Of a stretch of DNA of 64,000 bases, positions 35,225 to 44,378 are shown piece by piece. The translations under genes were made by a program, and so were the position numbers. The stretch's first letter is position 1, and each line of letters starts with the position of its first letter. A model generated the notes under the pieces. It was given only the letters and a program-made list of their open reading frames with translations. It made no database searches and was not told where the DNA came from. Source of the DNA: Rhodophyticola sp017644125 (lineage in GTDB: Bacteria > Pseudomonadota > Alphaproteobacteria > Rhodobacterales > Rhodobacteraceae); assembly GCF_042140125.1 (NCBI RefSeq), contig NZ_CP159473.1; one strand, written 5' to 3'.

Positions 35225-36237
35225 GCCGGTGCCTCCCAGGTCTCGGATGCCACGGCCCGCGCCCTCAGGGTTTCCGCCTCAGCGATACGGTGGCAGGCCG
35301 CCAGATGATCACCGTCGTAGATGTCTAGACCGGGTACATCCGTGCGGCACCGGGCCTCCGCAAACGGACAACGTGGCGCAAACCGGCAGCCGGGCGGCGG
35401 GCTGGCCAGATCGGGGGGCGCGCCTTCGATCGGCGTCAGCTCTCCGGCGGCGCTGGCCAGATCGGGAAAGGCATTGCGCAGGCCCATCGTGTAGGGATGC
35501 GCAGGGGCGGTCAGCGTCGCGGCCATCGGCCCGGTTTCGACCACACGGCCCGCATACATCACCACCACGCGGTCGCAGACATAGGCCACGACCGAGATAT
35601 CGTGGGTCACAAGAATGACCGAGATCCCCAGACGTTCCTTCAACTCGCGCAGCTGGTCGAGGATCTGACGCTGGACGATGACGTCAAGCGCGGTCACCGG
35701 TTCATCCGCGATGATCAGTTTCGGGTCCAGCGCCAATGCCAGCGCAATCGCCACGCGCTGACGCATCCCGCCCGAGAACTGGTGCGGATAATCGCCCAGC
35801 CGGTTGGTCTCGATCCCCACCCATTCAAACAACTCTTCAGCGCGCGTACGCGCGGCACTGCGCCCCAGCCCGCCGCGGCGGATCAACACCTCCGCCAGTT
35901 GCGTGCCGACCGTGTAAACCGGATCAAGCGAGTTCATCGCCGATTGCGGAATGAACGCGATCTCGCGCCAGCGCAGGCCGTTCATCGCGCGTTCCGACAG
36001 GGCCATGATATCGCGCCCGTCAAAAATCGCCTCGCCGCCGGCAATCCGCGCGTTGCCCGCCAGCACCCGTGTCAGGGAGCGCGCCAGCGTGGTCTTGCCG
36101 CAGCCGCTTTCGCCGACAAGGCCCACGATGCTGCCCGGCTGCACATCGAAGCTCGCCCCTTCGACGGCAATCGTGTCCTGGTCGCCCACCCGGTACGCGA
36201 TGCTGAGGTCTTTGAGGGTCAAGAGCGGCTGGGTCAT
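35221..36237 (-). CDS. dppD: Dipeptide/oligopeptide ABC transporter ATP-binding protein (DppD-like)
   Basis: 338 residues. It has Walker A GESGCGKTTLARSL, signature FSGGMRQRVAIALAL and Walker B LIIADEPVTALDVIV. The C-terminal oligopeptide extension carries the Cys motif PPGCRFAPRCPFAEARC. It overlaps dppC by 4 bases. With DppF it forms the ATPase pair of the importer. Confidence 0.92.
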   Translation of the reverse strand: MTQPLLTLKDLSIAYRVGDQDTIAVEGASFDVQPGSIVGLVGESGCGKTTLARSLTRVLAGNARIAGGEAIFDGRDIMALSERAMNGLRWREIAFIPQSAMNSLDPVYTVGTQLAEVLIRRGGLGRSAARTRAEELFEWVGIETNRLGDYPHQFSGGMRQRVAIALALALDPKLIIADEPVTALDVIVQRQILDQLRELKERLGISVILVTHDISVVAYVCDRVVVMYAGRVVETGPMAATLTAPAHPYTMGLRNAFPDLASAAGELTPIEGAPPDLASPPPGCRFAPRCPFAEARCRTDVPGLDIYDGDHLAACHRIAEAETLRARAVASETWEAPA

Positions 36238-37148
36238 CGGTCAAGCTTCGGAAAGAGGATCTGCTCGTATCCGCGGGAGATGAAGAACCCCGCCGAAACG
36301 ATCAGGATGATCAGAAAGCCCGGAGGCACGAACCAGTAATAGGACCCCTTGGAAAGCGCCTGCGAGGCGAAAGCATCCTGAAGCATGTAGCCCCAGCTGA
36401 TGGAATCCGGGTCGCCAAACCCAAGAAAGCTGATCGACGCCTCGGTCAGGATCGCCCAGCCGATGGCGATGGAGCCATAGAGGAAGGACAGCGGCAGGAC
36501 ATTGGGCGCAATGTGGCGCAGGATGATCTTCAGGTCGGAGGAGCCTGCCACACGCGCGGCCTCCACATAGGCACGGTTGCGCAGGGTCAGCGTCTGGCTT
36601 CGGATCACCCGGCCCGTGTCGCGCCACAAGACCAGCGCCATGGCGATCACGACGTTCCAGATCGACGGTTCGAGAAATGCCGCAAGCACGATGACGAAGG
36701 GCAGGAACGGAATACCGAACGCCACATCCGCCAGACGCATCAGCACCGTGTCGGCCCAGCCCCCAAAATAACCCGCAACGATGCCCACGATCGACCCGAT
36801 GAGCGCCACCACGAAGGCCGCGGTCAGCCCGATCAGCAGGGCGGAACGGGCACCCCAGACGATTTGCGAGAAGATATCCCTGCCAAGCGTCGTTGTCCCC
36901 AGAATGTACCCGTCCGTGCCCGGTGTCAGATCCGCCGCAAGGGCGAATTCGGACGTGAAAAGGATCTCGTTGGGGTCATGGGGCGCGATGAGGGGCGCAA
37001 AGACCGCCATGAGAATGAAGAACAGGTAGATGCACAGACCGATCACCGCGAGCGGATCGTGGAGCGGCAGGCGGATCGAGCCGAGCGTGCGGCGGAGGCG
37101 CGCAATCCGGCCAGGAGCCCGGATTTTGGAGGTCACGGCGTCACTCAT
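36234..37148 (-). CDS. dppC: Dipeptide-type ABC transporter permease DppC
   Basis: 304 residues with an N-terminal cytoplasmic segment and six membrane helices. It has the OppC/DppC-type start FAPLIAPHDPNEI and the TLGRDIFSQIVWGARSALLIGL block, and an EAA-like loop near VEAARVAGSSDLKIILRHIAPN. It overlaps dppB by 8 bases. It forms the channel with DppB. Confidence 0.92.
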   Translation of the reverse strand: MSDAVTSKIRAPGRIARLRRTLGSIRLPLHDPLAVIGLCIYLFFILMAVFAPLIAPHDPNEILFTSEFALAADLTPGTDGYILGTTTLGRDIFSQIVWGARSALLIGLTAAFVVALIGSIVGIVAGYFGGWADTVLMRLADVAFGIPFLPFVIVLAAFLEPSIWNVVIAMALVLWRDTGRVIRSQTLTLRNRAYVEAARVAGSSDLKIILRHIAPNVLPLSFLYGSIAIGWAILTEASISFLGFGDPDSISWGYMLQDAFASQALSKGSYYWFVPPGFLIILIVSAGFFISRGYEQILFPKLDR

Positions 37149-38118
37149 GGGTCACCCGTGGATCAAGGGCCGCATAAAGCAGGTCTGCGACGAGGTTCAT
37201 CAGGATCACGACAACCGCGATCATCAGAAACGCGCCCTGCGCCAGCGGGTAGTCCGCGGTTGAGACGGCGCGCACCAGTTCACGCCCGAGCCCCGGCCAA
37301 GAGAACACCGTTTCCACCACCACATTGCCCTGGATCTGGTAGCCGACGGCGATGGCGAAGGATGTCATGACGGGCAGCAACGCGTTGCGCGCGGCATGGC
37401 GGATCACGACCGAAAAGGTCGAGAGGCCCTTGATCCGCGCCATGGTGACGAAATCCTCCCGCATGACGTCCATCATGTTCGAGCGCATGAGCAACAGCGG
37501 CAGTCCCTGACTGTAGATCGCCAAGGTCATGACCGGCAAGGTCATGTGCCACCAGAAATCGGCAGAGCTGTAGAGCGCCCAGAGGGAATCGTACTCCGCG
37601 CCCGGCGGCCTTGTCCCGCCCGCTGGGAACCATCCCATGCCGAAACTGAAGACCGCCAGCAAGAGCATGCCAAGCCAGAACTCCGGCATCGCACGGGTGG
37701 TCAGAACCAGAGGCACACATATCTGCTCGACGACCGAGCCGCGCTTCCACGCCAGATACGCGCCGGCAAGAACGCCGAATACATATGCGATGATCAGGGA
37801 ACTGAACGTCAGGATCAGCGTGTTCGGCAAAAGCGCCAGCACCCGCTCGGCCACAGGTTGGCGATAGAAGAAGCTCTCCCCCAGATCGCCCTGAAGGAGA
37901 TTGCCCAGATAGATCAGGTACTGTCGCCAGAGCGGCTGATCGAGGCCGAAGCGGGCCATCAGTTCGGCCTGCTGCTCGGGCGTGAAATTCGGGTCGATAT
38001 AGGCCGCGAGCGGGCTGCCCGGCATCAACCGGAACATGAAGAACAGAATGGTGATCACCGCCAACAGGACGAACGCTGTTTGCAGCAAGCGCGCGCCGAT
38101 GACGGTGATCGCTTTCAC
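37141..38118 (-). CDS. dppB: Dipeptide-type ABC transporter permease DppB
   Basis: 325 residues with six helices. The N-terminal helix is followed by MFRLMPGSPLAAYIDPNFTPEQ and DLGESFFYRQPV, both typical of DppB/OppB. The EAA loop reads TMARIKGLSTFSVVIRHAARNALLPV. It starts 34 bases after the binding-protein gene in the order A-B-C-D-F. Confidence 0.92.
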   Translation of the reverse strand: MKAITVIGARLLQTAFVLLAVITILFFMFRLMPGSPLAAYIDPNFTPEQQAELMARFGLDQPLWRQYLIYLGNLLQGDLGESFFYRQPVAERVLALLPNTLILTFSSLIIAYVFGVLAGAYLAWKRGSVVEQICVPLVLTTRAMPEFWLGMLLLAVFSFGMGWFPAGGTRPPGAEYDSLWALYSSADFWWHMTLPVMTLAIYSQGLPLLLMRSNMMDVMREDFVTMARIKGLSTFSVVIRHAARNALLPVMTSFAIAVGYQIQGNVVVETVFSWPGLGRELVRAVSTADYPLAQGAFLMIAVVVILMNLVADLLYAALDPRVTHE

Positions 38119-38152
38119 TCTGCCAGTCCCTTCTGCTTTGATTCAGTCAGGC

Positions 38153-39802
38153 TCATTCGCCCAACGTCTCGGACACGCCTTCGGGGTAGTGCAGCCGGCC
38201 GTCGACCACCGTGTAGCCGGCATCCTCCAGCATCTGCTGGGCCAACTCGATCCCGGCCTCCATGCCTTCGACCGTGGCTTCATTGTGCCAGAAGCCAAGC
38301 GCCGGAGAGACCACCGAATTCGACGGTACGGCGAACCCGCGGAATGCGGCGCCCACGATGAGCCGACGATCGACCGAGGCCGACAACGCGCGGCGGAAAG
38401 CCGGATCGTTGAATGGCGGCCGGCGGTGGTTGAAGGCGACATAGCGGAAGCCGATATCGACGGTCGAGACCGCGGTCAGGTTGGGATCTTCCTCGGCTGC
38501 CGCCACCACGACGGTCGGATCGCCGGGGAAGTCGGACAGGAAGTTGATCTCGCCCGAGCGGAGCATCCCGAGCGCCGCCTCGACATTTGGCACGATCCGC
38601 AGGATCCAGCGATCCGCCTTCGGGGCGGCCCAATGCTCGGCGTTGGCTTCCAGCACCACCTCCTCGTTCAGGGTCCAGCTGCTGAAACGGTAGGGCCCGG
38701 AGCCGATCGGCACCTCTTCCTGAAACGACTCGGCGTTTGTATCGAGGGTCAACTGCTCGGCGATCACCGGCTCCCAGATATGCATCGGGATCAGGTTGAT
38801 CTTCGACAGGCTCGCGGTGAGGAACGGTGCCGACGGCTCGGTCAGGGAGAAGGTGATGTCCATGCCGTCGATGGTGATGTCGGCAATGCTCCCGACGAAG
38901 GGGCCATACATGGGCGCTTCGCCCGATCCGGCAGCTTCGAACGAGAATGCCACGTCTTCAGGCGTCACCGGCATGCCGTCATGCCACATCATCCCCTCGC
39001 GGAGCGTGACCTTGATGGTTGTGTCGTCGATCCACTCGTAGCTTTCGGCCGCCCAAGGCTGCGGCAGGCCATCGGGCCCGATCCGCATCAGACGATCATA
39101 CACAAGCTCCGTGATCCAGCTATCCGTGCCCCCGGAGATATAGAGCGGGTTGATCGCGGTGACATTATCCGACGAGTTGAGGATGATGTCGGTGACATCG
39201 CCCAGCGGCTCCATCTGCAGATAGCTCCAGGTATTGCGGATGCCGATGCCGGACTGGTCCACCACGGTGTCGGGGTTCCAGACAGATGTATTGAACGCGT
39301 AGGTCGATTGCGGGTGCGCAAGCATCATGTTGGGCTGATCTTCGGCCAGCAGCGCCTGTGCCGCCCGGACAATCTCGCGCCGCTCGTTGGGGTCGAGCGT
39401 CACGCGCTGCTGTTCGACCAGCGCGTCGTATTCGGGGTTGTTGTAGCCGATGAAGTTGAAGCCCTGCTCCGCCGTCGTGGAATGGAACAGGTTGTAGACG
39501 ATCTCGTCGGGGTCGGAACGTTCGGGGCGGCCGACCATTTGCCAGGCTGTCGTGTCCCAGTCATCGCGGCTGAACCAGATCGCCTGGATCATCTGCTCCC
39601 AGGGCATCACCTCGACATTCACATCCAGACCGAGCCTGCGCCACTCCTGGGCAATCAGCTGGGTGAACTGGAACTCGGCAGGCTGCGCGGCCTGCGGTCG
39701 TGTGACGAGGTTGATGGTTCGGATCTCATCGGCCATCACGGGCGACAGCACGGTGGCCGACAGCATGGCGGCAAAGGCAGATGTTCTTAAGGGCAGTGTC
39801 AT
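38153..39802 (-). CDS. dppA: Family 5 (dipeptide/oligopeptide) extracellular solute-binding protein
   Basis: 549 residues with a signal peptide (LPLRTSAFAAMLSATVLSP, cleavage near VMA-DEI). The SBP_5 fold is visible: TIKVTLREGMMWHDGMPVTPEDVAFSFE, and IGSGPYRFSSWTLNEEVVLEAN. The family binds di- and oligopeptides, nickel, opines or glycosides. It is the second gene of the racemase-hydantoinase operon, 49 bases after the racemase. The cargo is probably the compound that HyuAB opens, or its precursor. Confidence 0.92.
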   Translation of the reverse strand: MTLPLRTSAFAAMLSATVLSPVMADEIRTINLVTRPQAAQPAEFQFTQLIAQEWRRLGLDVNVEVMPWEQMIQAIWFSRDDWDTTAWQMVGRPERSDPDEIVYNLFHSTTAEQGFNFIGYNNPEYDALVEQQRVTLDPNERREIVRAAQALLAEDQPNMMLAHPQSTYAFNTSVWNPDTVVDQSGIGIRNTWSYLQMEPLGDVTDIILNSSDNVTAINPLYISGGTDSWITELVYDRLMRIGPDGLPQPWAAESYEWIDDTTIKVTLREGMMWHDGMPVTPEDVAFSFEAAGSGEAPMYGPFVGSIADITIDGMDITFSLTEPSAPFLTASLSKINLIPMHIWEPVIAEQLTLDTNAESFQEEVPIGSGPYRFSSWTLNEEVVLEANAEHWAAPKADRWILRIVPNVEAALGMLRSGEINFLSDFPGDPTVVVAAAEEDPNLTAVSTVDIGFRYVAFNHRRPPFNDPAFRRALSASVDRRLIVGAAFRGFAVPSNSVVSPALGFWHNEATVEGMEAGIELAQQMLEDAGYTVVDGRLHYPEGVSETLGE

Positions 39803-39851
39803 TGTGGTTCTCCTGTTGGCGTCCGGCGGACGACGTTGGATGTGCGCAGGT

Positions 39852-40607
39852 TCAAGCGACGCGCATGTCAGAGGCGGTTTTGCCCGCCTTCATCTTTGCA
39901 GGCGTGGGCCATGCTTTTTTCGAATGGGCCAATCCCATGGAAACCAGCATTTCTGCATGTTTCACGGCGGCTCGCCCGGCATTGACGACCGGCACGCCAA
40001 CCTCGGCGGCAATCTCATCGCCCATATCGAGGAACGACATTGTCATGCAGCCGAACAGAAGGGCGTCGGCGCGGTCCTTTTCGACACAAGCGCGGGCCAC
40101 GTCGATCAGCCGCTTCTTTGTCACCTCGGGATCGGCCATGAGTTCCAGAACGGGAATATCGGTCGGACGGACCGACGCCAGTTTCGCACGGACCCCGGCT
40201 TGAACGGCAAGCATTTCCTGCCCGGCGATCAGGCTTTCGAAAATCGTCAGGACACTGAACTTGTGCCCGAGCGCCGCGGCCAGAAGCATGGCGCTTTCGC
40301 ATGGACCGATAACGGGCATCGTGACCAGTTCACGAGCCGCCTCCAGCCCCGGGTCCCCGAAACAGCCGATGATGGCCGCATCAAAACCCTTCTTCTCGCA
40401 CTCCATGATCAGATCGAGGGTCGGTGGGATGGCGAGCATCTCCTCGTAGGCGGATTCGATCGAGGCCGGTCCGGAGGGCACATCGATCACCGACACCTCG
40501 GTGCCATCGAACGCCCAGTCGTTCATCAGCGCTTCCCGGCGCTGCATCTCCGTTCGCCCCATCGGACCCTTCGACATCGGTCCCGGTACAACATATGCAA
40601 TTTTCAT
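39852..40607 (-). CDS. Asp/Glu/hydantoin racemase-family protein
   Basis: 251 residues from the ATG at 40607, with GGGGGA about 7 bases upstream; the ATG at 40613 is too near that site. Two conserved Cys, in AAIIGCFGDPGLEAARE and ALLFGCMTMSF, are the acid/base pair of cofactor-free racemases. The family includes hydantoin racemase and maleate isomerase. It is the first gene of the operon, immediately downstream of the IclR box. In a hydantoin-type pathway it would equilibrate enantiomers before or after ring opening. Confidence 0.88.
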   Translation of the reverse strand: MKIAYVVPGPMSKGPMGRTEMQRREALMNDWAFDGTEVSVIDVPSGPASIESAYEEMLAIPPTLDLIMECEKKGFDAAIIGCFGDPGLEAARELVTMPVIGPCESAMLLAAALGHKFSVLTIFESLIAGQEMLAVQAGVRAKLASVRPTDIPVLELMADPEVTKKRLIDVARACVEKDRADALLFGCMTMSFLDMGDEIAAEVGVPVVNAGRAAVKHAEMLVSMGLAHSKKAWPTPAKMKAGKTASDMRVA

Positions 40608-40629
40608 CGCCATTCCCCCGCAAGAACAG

Positions 40630-40648
40630 TGTTTCACTAAGCGAAACA
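40630..40648. promoter_or_regulatory. IclR-type box 1 in the divergent promoter
   Basis: TGTTTCACTAAGCGAAACA has complementary ends TGTTTC/GAAACA. It sits 23-41 bases upstream of the racemase start and between it and the divergent IclR gene. The same outer pattern, TGTTT-N9-AAACA, recurs at 41555-41573, so the two are likely sites for the IclR protein encoded between them. Confidence 0.6.
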
Positions 40649-40717
40649 TTGTTTTAAAGTCAGTATGCGGCAAATTTATTGCAAAGCAAGCCTCACGTAA
40701 AAAGAGTAGGGCCGAAA

Positions 40718-41491
40718 ATGTCTGAACCCCGCGACTACACCATCGCTGCCGTCGACCGCGCCCTGCGCGTGCTGGAAGCTTTGGCAAGCCATCCGAGACA
40801 AGGCGTGACGGAACTTGCCACCCGCCTGGGATTGACCAAAACCATCGTCTTCCGGCTGCTTTCGACCCTTGAGGCACGGGGTTTCGTGGTTCGGGATGGT
40901 GACAAGGCCGTCTATTCTCTGGGCTATCGGATAGGCGTTCTCGGCGAACAGGCCGGAGCGCAGAATACCCTGATGACGGCCGCCCGTCCGGTGATGGAGC
41001 GCTTGCGCGATGACACGACGGAAAACATCAACCTGATTCTGCGGGATGGGCACCAATCCCTTGTTCTGGCGACCCTCGCCGGCCATCACGCCATGCGAAT
41101 CTTCGCCAATCCGGGGCGCTACGGGCCGCTGCACGCCGGGGGAGGATCTATGCTGCTCCTCGCATTTGCTCCGGAAGATGTCCGGGAAGCCGTCCTGGCC
41201 GAACCGCTGGAGCGCTTTACCTCCAACACGGCAACGGACCCAGATGACCTCCGCGCGCGGCTGGACATGATCCGCGCTGATGGCTTCCACATCGCCATCA
41301 ACGATCTCGACGATGGGGCGTTTTCCATCGCGGCGCCGATCCGAAGCGCCTCCGGGGACGTCATCGCGTCCTTGTCCGTTGCGGGCGCGATGGCGCGGTA
41401 CGATGAAACCCGCCGCCGCCGCTATCTTGCGCTTATTGAAGACGCCGCTGCTGAAATCAGTGGCAAGCTCGGTCTCACGGGCGCCACCTGA
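40718..41491 (+). CDS. IclR-family transcriptional regulator of the hydantoinase cluster
   Basis: 257 residues from MSEPRDYTIAAVDRALRVLEALA; an ATG at 40679 is in frame but overlaps the promoter. The winged helix reads GVTELATRLGLTKTIVFRLLSTLEARGFVV (about 25-60), followed by the effector domain (about 80-250) with the GGGSMLLLAFAP and ISIAAPIRSASGDVIASLSV segments. It is divergent from the ten-gene operon and runs into the M28-like gene. Two matching boxes flank it, so both directions are probably under its control. Confidence 0.9.
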   Translation: MSEPRDYTIAAVDRALRVLEALASHPRQGVTELATRLGLTKTIVFRLLSTLEARGFVVRDGDKAVYSLGYRIGVLGEQAGAQNTLMTAARPVMERLRDDTTENINLILRDGHQSLVLATLAGHHAMRIFANPGRYGPLHAGGGSMLLLAFAPEDVREAVLAEPLERFTSNTATDPDDLRARLDMIRADGFHIAINDLDDGAFSIAAPIRSASGDVIASLSVAGAMARYDETRRRRYLALIEDAAAEISGKLGLTGAT

Positions 41492-41554
41492 TCCGAATCG
41501 ACCCCACGCTTGTCGAATCATCCCTCGGCTGTCACGCTTCATTTGATGAAACTC

Positions 41555-41573
41555 TGTTTTGACAGATGAAACA
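41555..41573. promoter_or_regulatory. IclR-type box 2 before the M28-like gene
   Basis: TGTTTTGACAGATGAAACA has the same length and outer pattern as box 1 (TGTTT-N9-AAACA). It lies 13 bases upstream of the M28-like ATG, overlapping or touching the ribosome-binding region (GAGG at about 41576). This suggests that the downstream pair has its own IclR-controlled promoter. Confidence 0.55.
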
Positions 41574-41585
41574 ACGAGGTGTGCC

Positions 41586-43310
41586 ATGAAGACTTCTGAA
41601 ACCGCAATTCTCGACCAGGTAACAATGGAAGAGCCCTGGGGTCTGGTGGAAAGCTTCGCCACGTTCAAGCGGGAGCACCCCGATGATGTGAACCGCGGAA
41701 TGGATGAGGTGGTTGAGCGCCTCTCGCGCCATGGCGTCCCCGCGACGGTCCACAAGCCATCTCTCTATCTCAGCCTGCCTGGTGCCGCGCGGGTAGAGGC
41801 ATCCGGCACGACCTACCGCGCCAAGCCGCCGGCCTATGCCACGGATGCCCGTGGCGGGGTGACGGCCCCGCTCGTATATCTCGGGGCCAATGCGGTGGAT
41901 GACATCGACGACATGTTCGACATCAAGATTGATGGCGCGGCGGATATGGCAGGCCTTGCAAAAGGCGCAATCGTGATCTCCGAGGGTTTCGCAAGCCCGG
42001 TCATGGTGCGCCAGTTCGAGGATCTGGGCGCCGTCGGCGTCATCGCGATCAACCCGGGCGTCGATATTCACTGGGGGATCTGCACGACGATCTGGGGCGT
42101 CCCGGACCTTGACGATCTGCCGAGAAAGCCGGGCATCCCCGCCGTCGCGGTCAACAAGCCCGACGGAGAGGCGCTGATCGCGCTGGCCAAGAACGGCGGC
42201 GACGCCACGATATTCACCGAAATGGAAGAGGGCTGGTTCGACAGCAAGCTGGTCGAGGTCGTGATCCCCGGCACGGAAGAGCCCGACAGATACGTCCTCC
42301 TGCACGGTCACCTCGACAGTTGGGACGTGGGCGTCGGCGACAATGCCGTCGGAGATGCCTGCATGCTGGAGATTGCCCGCATCCTCTGGGCGAACCGCGA
42401 CAAGCTGCGCCGGTCGGTGCGGATCTGCTGGTGGCCCGGCCACTCCACGGGGCGCTATGCGGGCTCGACATGGTACGCCGATGCCTTCGCTCTCGACCTC
42501 GAAGAAAACTGTGTGGCCCAGGTCAACTGCGACAGCCCCGGCTGCCGTTGGGCGACCGAGTTCCTGAACCTGTCGCGCATGCCAGAGACCGACGACATGA
42601 TCAGCGCCGTCATCCAAGAGGTTGCAGGCAAGACCGCCGAAGGGGAACGGCCGCACAGGGCGGGCGACTATTCCTTCAACAACATCGGGATCTCGGGCTA
42701 TTTCATGCTGTCCTCCACGATGCCGACGGTCTTGCGGGAAGAGAAGGGGTACTACACGGTCGGTGGCTGCGGCGCCAACATCGCCTGGCATACGGAAAAC
42801 GACACACTCGAAATCGCCGACAAGGACATCCTTGAGCGCGACATCAAGGTTTACCTCCTGGCAATCCTGCGCACGGTCAATGCCGGGATCCTGCCCTTCG
42901 ACTGGCGTATAACGGCGCGGGAGTTTCAGAATACGATAAAACAGTATCAGGCAGCCGCAGGCGACCGGTTCGACCTCTCTCCGTCGGCGGAGGCTGCGCA
43001 GCATCTTCTGGATGCGCTTGAGACGTTCTATGGAGCGGCCGGGGCGGGAAAAGTGGCGGAAGACAAGGCGAACACGGTCATTCAGGACCTTGCCCGCATT
43101 CTCGTGCCGATCAACTTCTGTCGCGAGCCGCGCTTTCGCCACGACCCTGCGGCCACGATCCCGCCCTTGCCGACGATCCACACGGCAACGGAGCTCGACC
43201 AGCACGACGACACGCTCGGTTTTGCTCAAAACCAGCTGGTGCGTGGCCAGAACCGGCTGGTCGCCGCCCTCAGACAGGCAACGCGGCACATCTCGCTCGT
43301 CGCCGGTTGA
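41586..43310 (+). CDS. M28-like metallohydrolase with PA domain and altered active site
   Basis: 574 residues from MKTSETAILDQ. A PA-type insert (about 90-210, VTAPLVYLGANAVDDIDDMF and VGVIAINPG) precedes an M28 zinc-peptidase fold. Expected metal ligands are present: H242 in HGHLDSW, D252 in VGDNAVG, D316 in NCDSPG and H402 in AWHTENDT. However, the catalytic/ligand Glu-Glu pair that follows the strand (normally AEE-x-GLxGS) reads PGHSTGRYAGS, with H286 and S287 where Glu is expected. It therefore may bind metal differently or act on another bond. Its C-terminal 130 residues are helical. No signal peptide, so it is cytoplasmic. Confidence 0.82.
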   Translation: MKTSETAILDQVTMEEPWGLVESFATFKREHPDDVNRGMDEVVERLSRHGVPATVHKPSLYLSLPGAARVEASGTTYRAKPPAYATDARGGVTAPLVYLGANAVDDIDDMFDIKIDGAADMAGLAKGAIVISEGFASPVMVRQFEDLGAVGVIAINPGVDIHWGICTTIWGVPDLDDLPRKPGIPAVAVNKPDGEALIALAKNGGDATIFTEMEEGWFDSKLVEVVIPGTEEPDRYVLLHGHLDSWDVGVGDNAVGDACMLEIARILWANRDKLRRSVRICWWPGHSTGRYAGSTWYADAFALDLEENCVAQVNCDSPGCRWATEFLNLSRMPETDDMISAVIQEVAGKTAEGERPHRAGDYSFNNIGISGYFMLSSTMPTVLREEKGYYTVGGCGANIAWHTENDTLEIADKDILERDIKVYLLAILRTVNAGILPFDWRITAREFQNTIKQYQAAAGDRFDLSPSAEAAQHLLDALETFYGAAGAGKVAEDKANTVIQDLARILVPINFCREPRFRHDPAATIPPLPTIHTATELDQHDDTLGFAQNQLVRGQNRLVAALRQATRHISLVAG

Positions 43311-44299
43311 TGCGCGCGGTTCACTATAACACCACGGGCCCCGCGGCCGAAGTGCTGCAATTGGGACGTTTCCCCACGCCGGTCGCAGGCCCGGGGGACG
43401 TCCTGGTGCGCGTCGCGGCCTCCGGCATCAACCCTGCGGACGTCAAGCGCCGGGCGGGCTGGGGCGGCATGCAAATGAACCACCCGCTGATCATCCCGCA
43501 TTGCGACGGTGCAGGCACGATCGAAGCGGTCGGAGAAGGCGTCAGCGCCAATCGGGTGGGCCAGCGCGTCTGGCTGTGGAATGCCCAAGGGGGCTACGGA
43601 CAAGCCGGACGCGCCTTCGGGACGGCGGCCGAGTTCGTCGCGCTGCCCGAAGCGCAGGCAGTCCCCCTACCCGATCATTTCACGATGGCGCAAGGCGCAT
43701 GTCTGGGCGTGCCTGCGATGACCGCCCACCGGTCGGTCCTGTCGGATGGACCGGTCGCGGGCAAAACGGTTCTGGTTCAGGGCGGTGCGGGCGCTGTCGG
43801 CTATCTCGCGGTGCAGATCGCCCGAAAGGACGGCGCCCGTGTCATTGCAACGGTCGGCAGATCGACGGACGCCGAACGCGTGCGGGCCCTGGGCGGTACG
43901 CCGATCAACCGCCACGACGAAGACGTCGTCGGCAAAGTCCGGGATCTCACCGATGGGACAGGCGTCGATCGCATCGTCGAAGTCGATTTTGCGGCCAATC
44001 AGACGGTGGATGTGCGGCTGATCAAACCGAACGGGGTTATCGCCAGCTATTCAAGCACGTCGGATCCGACGCCGGTCCTCGACTACTACGCCTTCGCGTC
44101 CAAAGGCGCGAATATCCGCTTCATCCAGGGCTTCGCCTTACCCGAAGACGCGCGCAAGCAAGGCCAGCGCTGGCTTGCGACCCACGAGCTGGAAATCCCC
44201 ATCGCCGCCACATTTCCGCTCGACCGCTGCGCCGAGGCGCATCTTCACGTCGAGCAGGCGAGCGCATTTGGGCAAACGGTGGTCATGCTTGAGCAATAG
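43310..44299 (+). CDS. Quinone-oxidoreductase-like MDR/zinc-type alcohol dehydrogenase
   Basis: 329 residues starting ATG at 43310, overlapping the M28-like stop codon. It starts MRAVHYNTTGPAAEVLQLGRFPTP, typical of NADPH:quinone reductases. The nucleotide-binding motif VLVQGGAGAVGYLAVQIARKDGARVI is intact, with no structural-zinc Cys cluster. It reduces enones or quinones with NADPH in known relatives. Translational coupling to the M28-like gene suggests a shared pathway, for instance reducing an unsaturated product. Confidence 0.88.
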   Translation: MRAVHYNTTGPAAEVLQLGRFPTPVAGPGDVLVRVAASGINPADVKRRAGWGGMQMNHPLIIPHCDGAGTIEAVGEGVSANRVGQRVWLWNAQGGYGQAGRAFGTAAEFVALPEAQAVPLPDHFTMAQGACLGVPAMTAHRSVLSDGPVAGKTVLVQGGAGAVGYLAVQIARKDGARVIATVGRSTDAERVRALGGTPINRHDEDVVGKVRDLTDGTGVDRIVEVDFAANQTVDVRLIKPNGVIASYSSTSDPTPVLDYYAFASKGANIRFIQGFALPEDARKQGQRWLATHELEIPIAATFPLDRCAEAHLHVEQASAFGQTVVMLEQ

Positions 44300-44378
44300 T
44301 CTCATGCCATCGGCCAGACGCTTGGCAGTCCTGATCTGTTCCACTGTTGCATTGCCCTGATAGATTGGCTCGCTGAGG

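Noticed and set aside
32288..35308. Plus-strand open frame of about 1006 codons
   Set aside because: It lies opposite hyuB and dppF. No domain is recognisable, and its residues are the usual antisense mix. The minus-strand genes overlap in an operon and explain the region.
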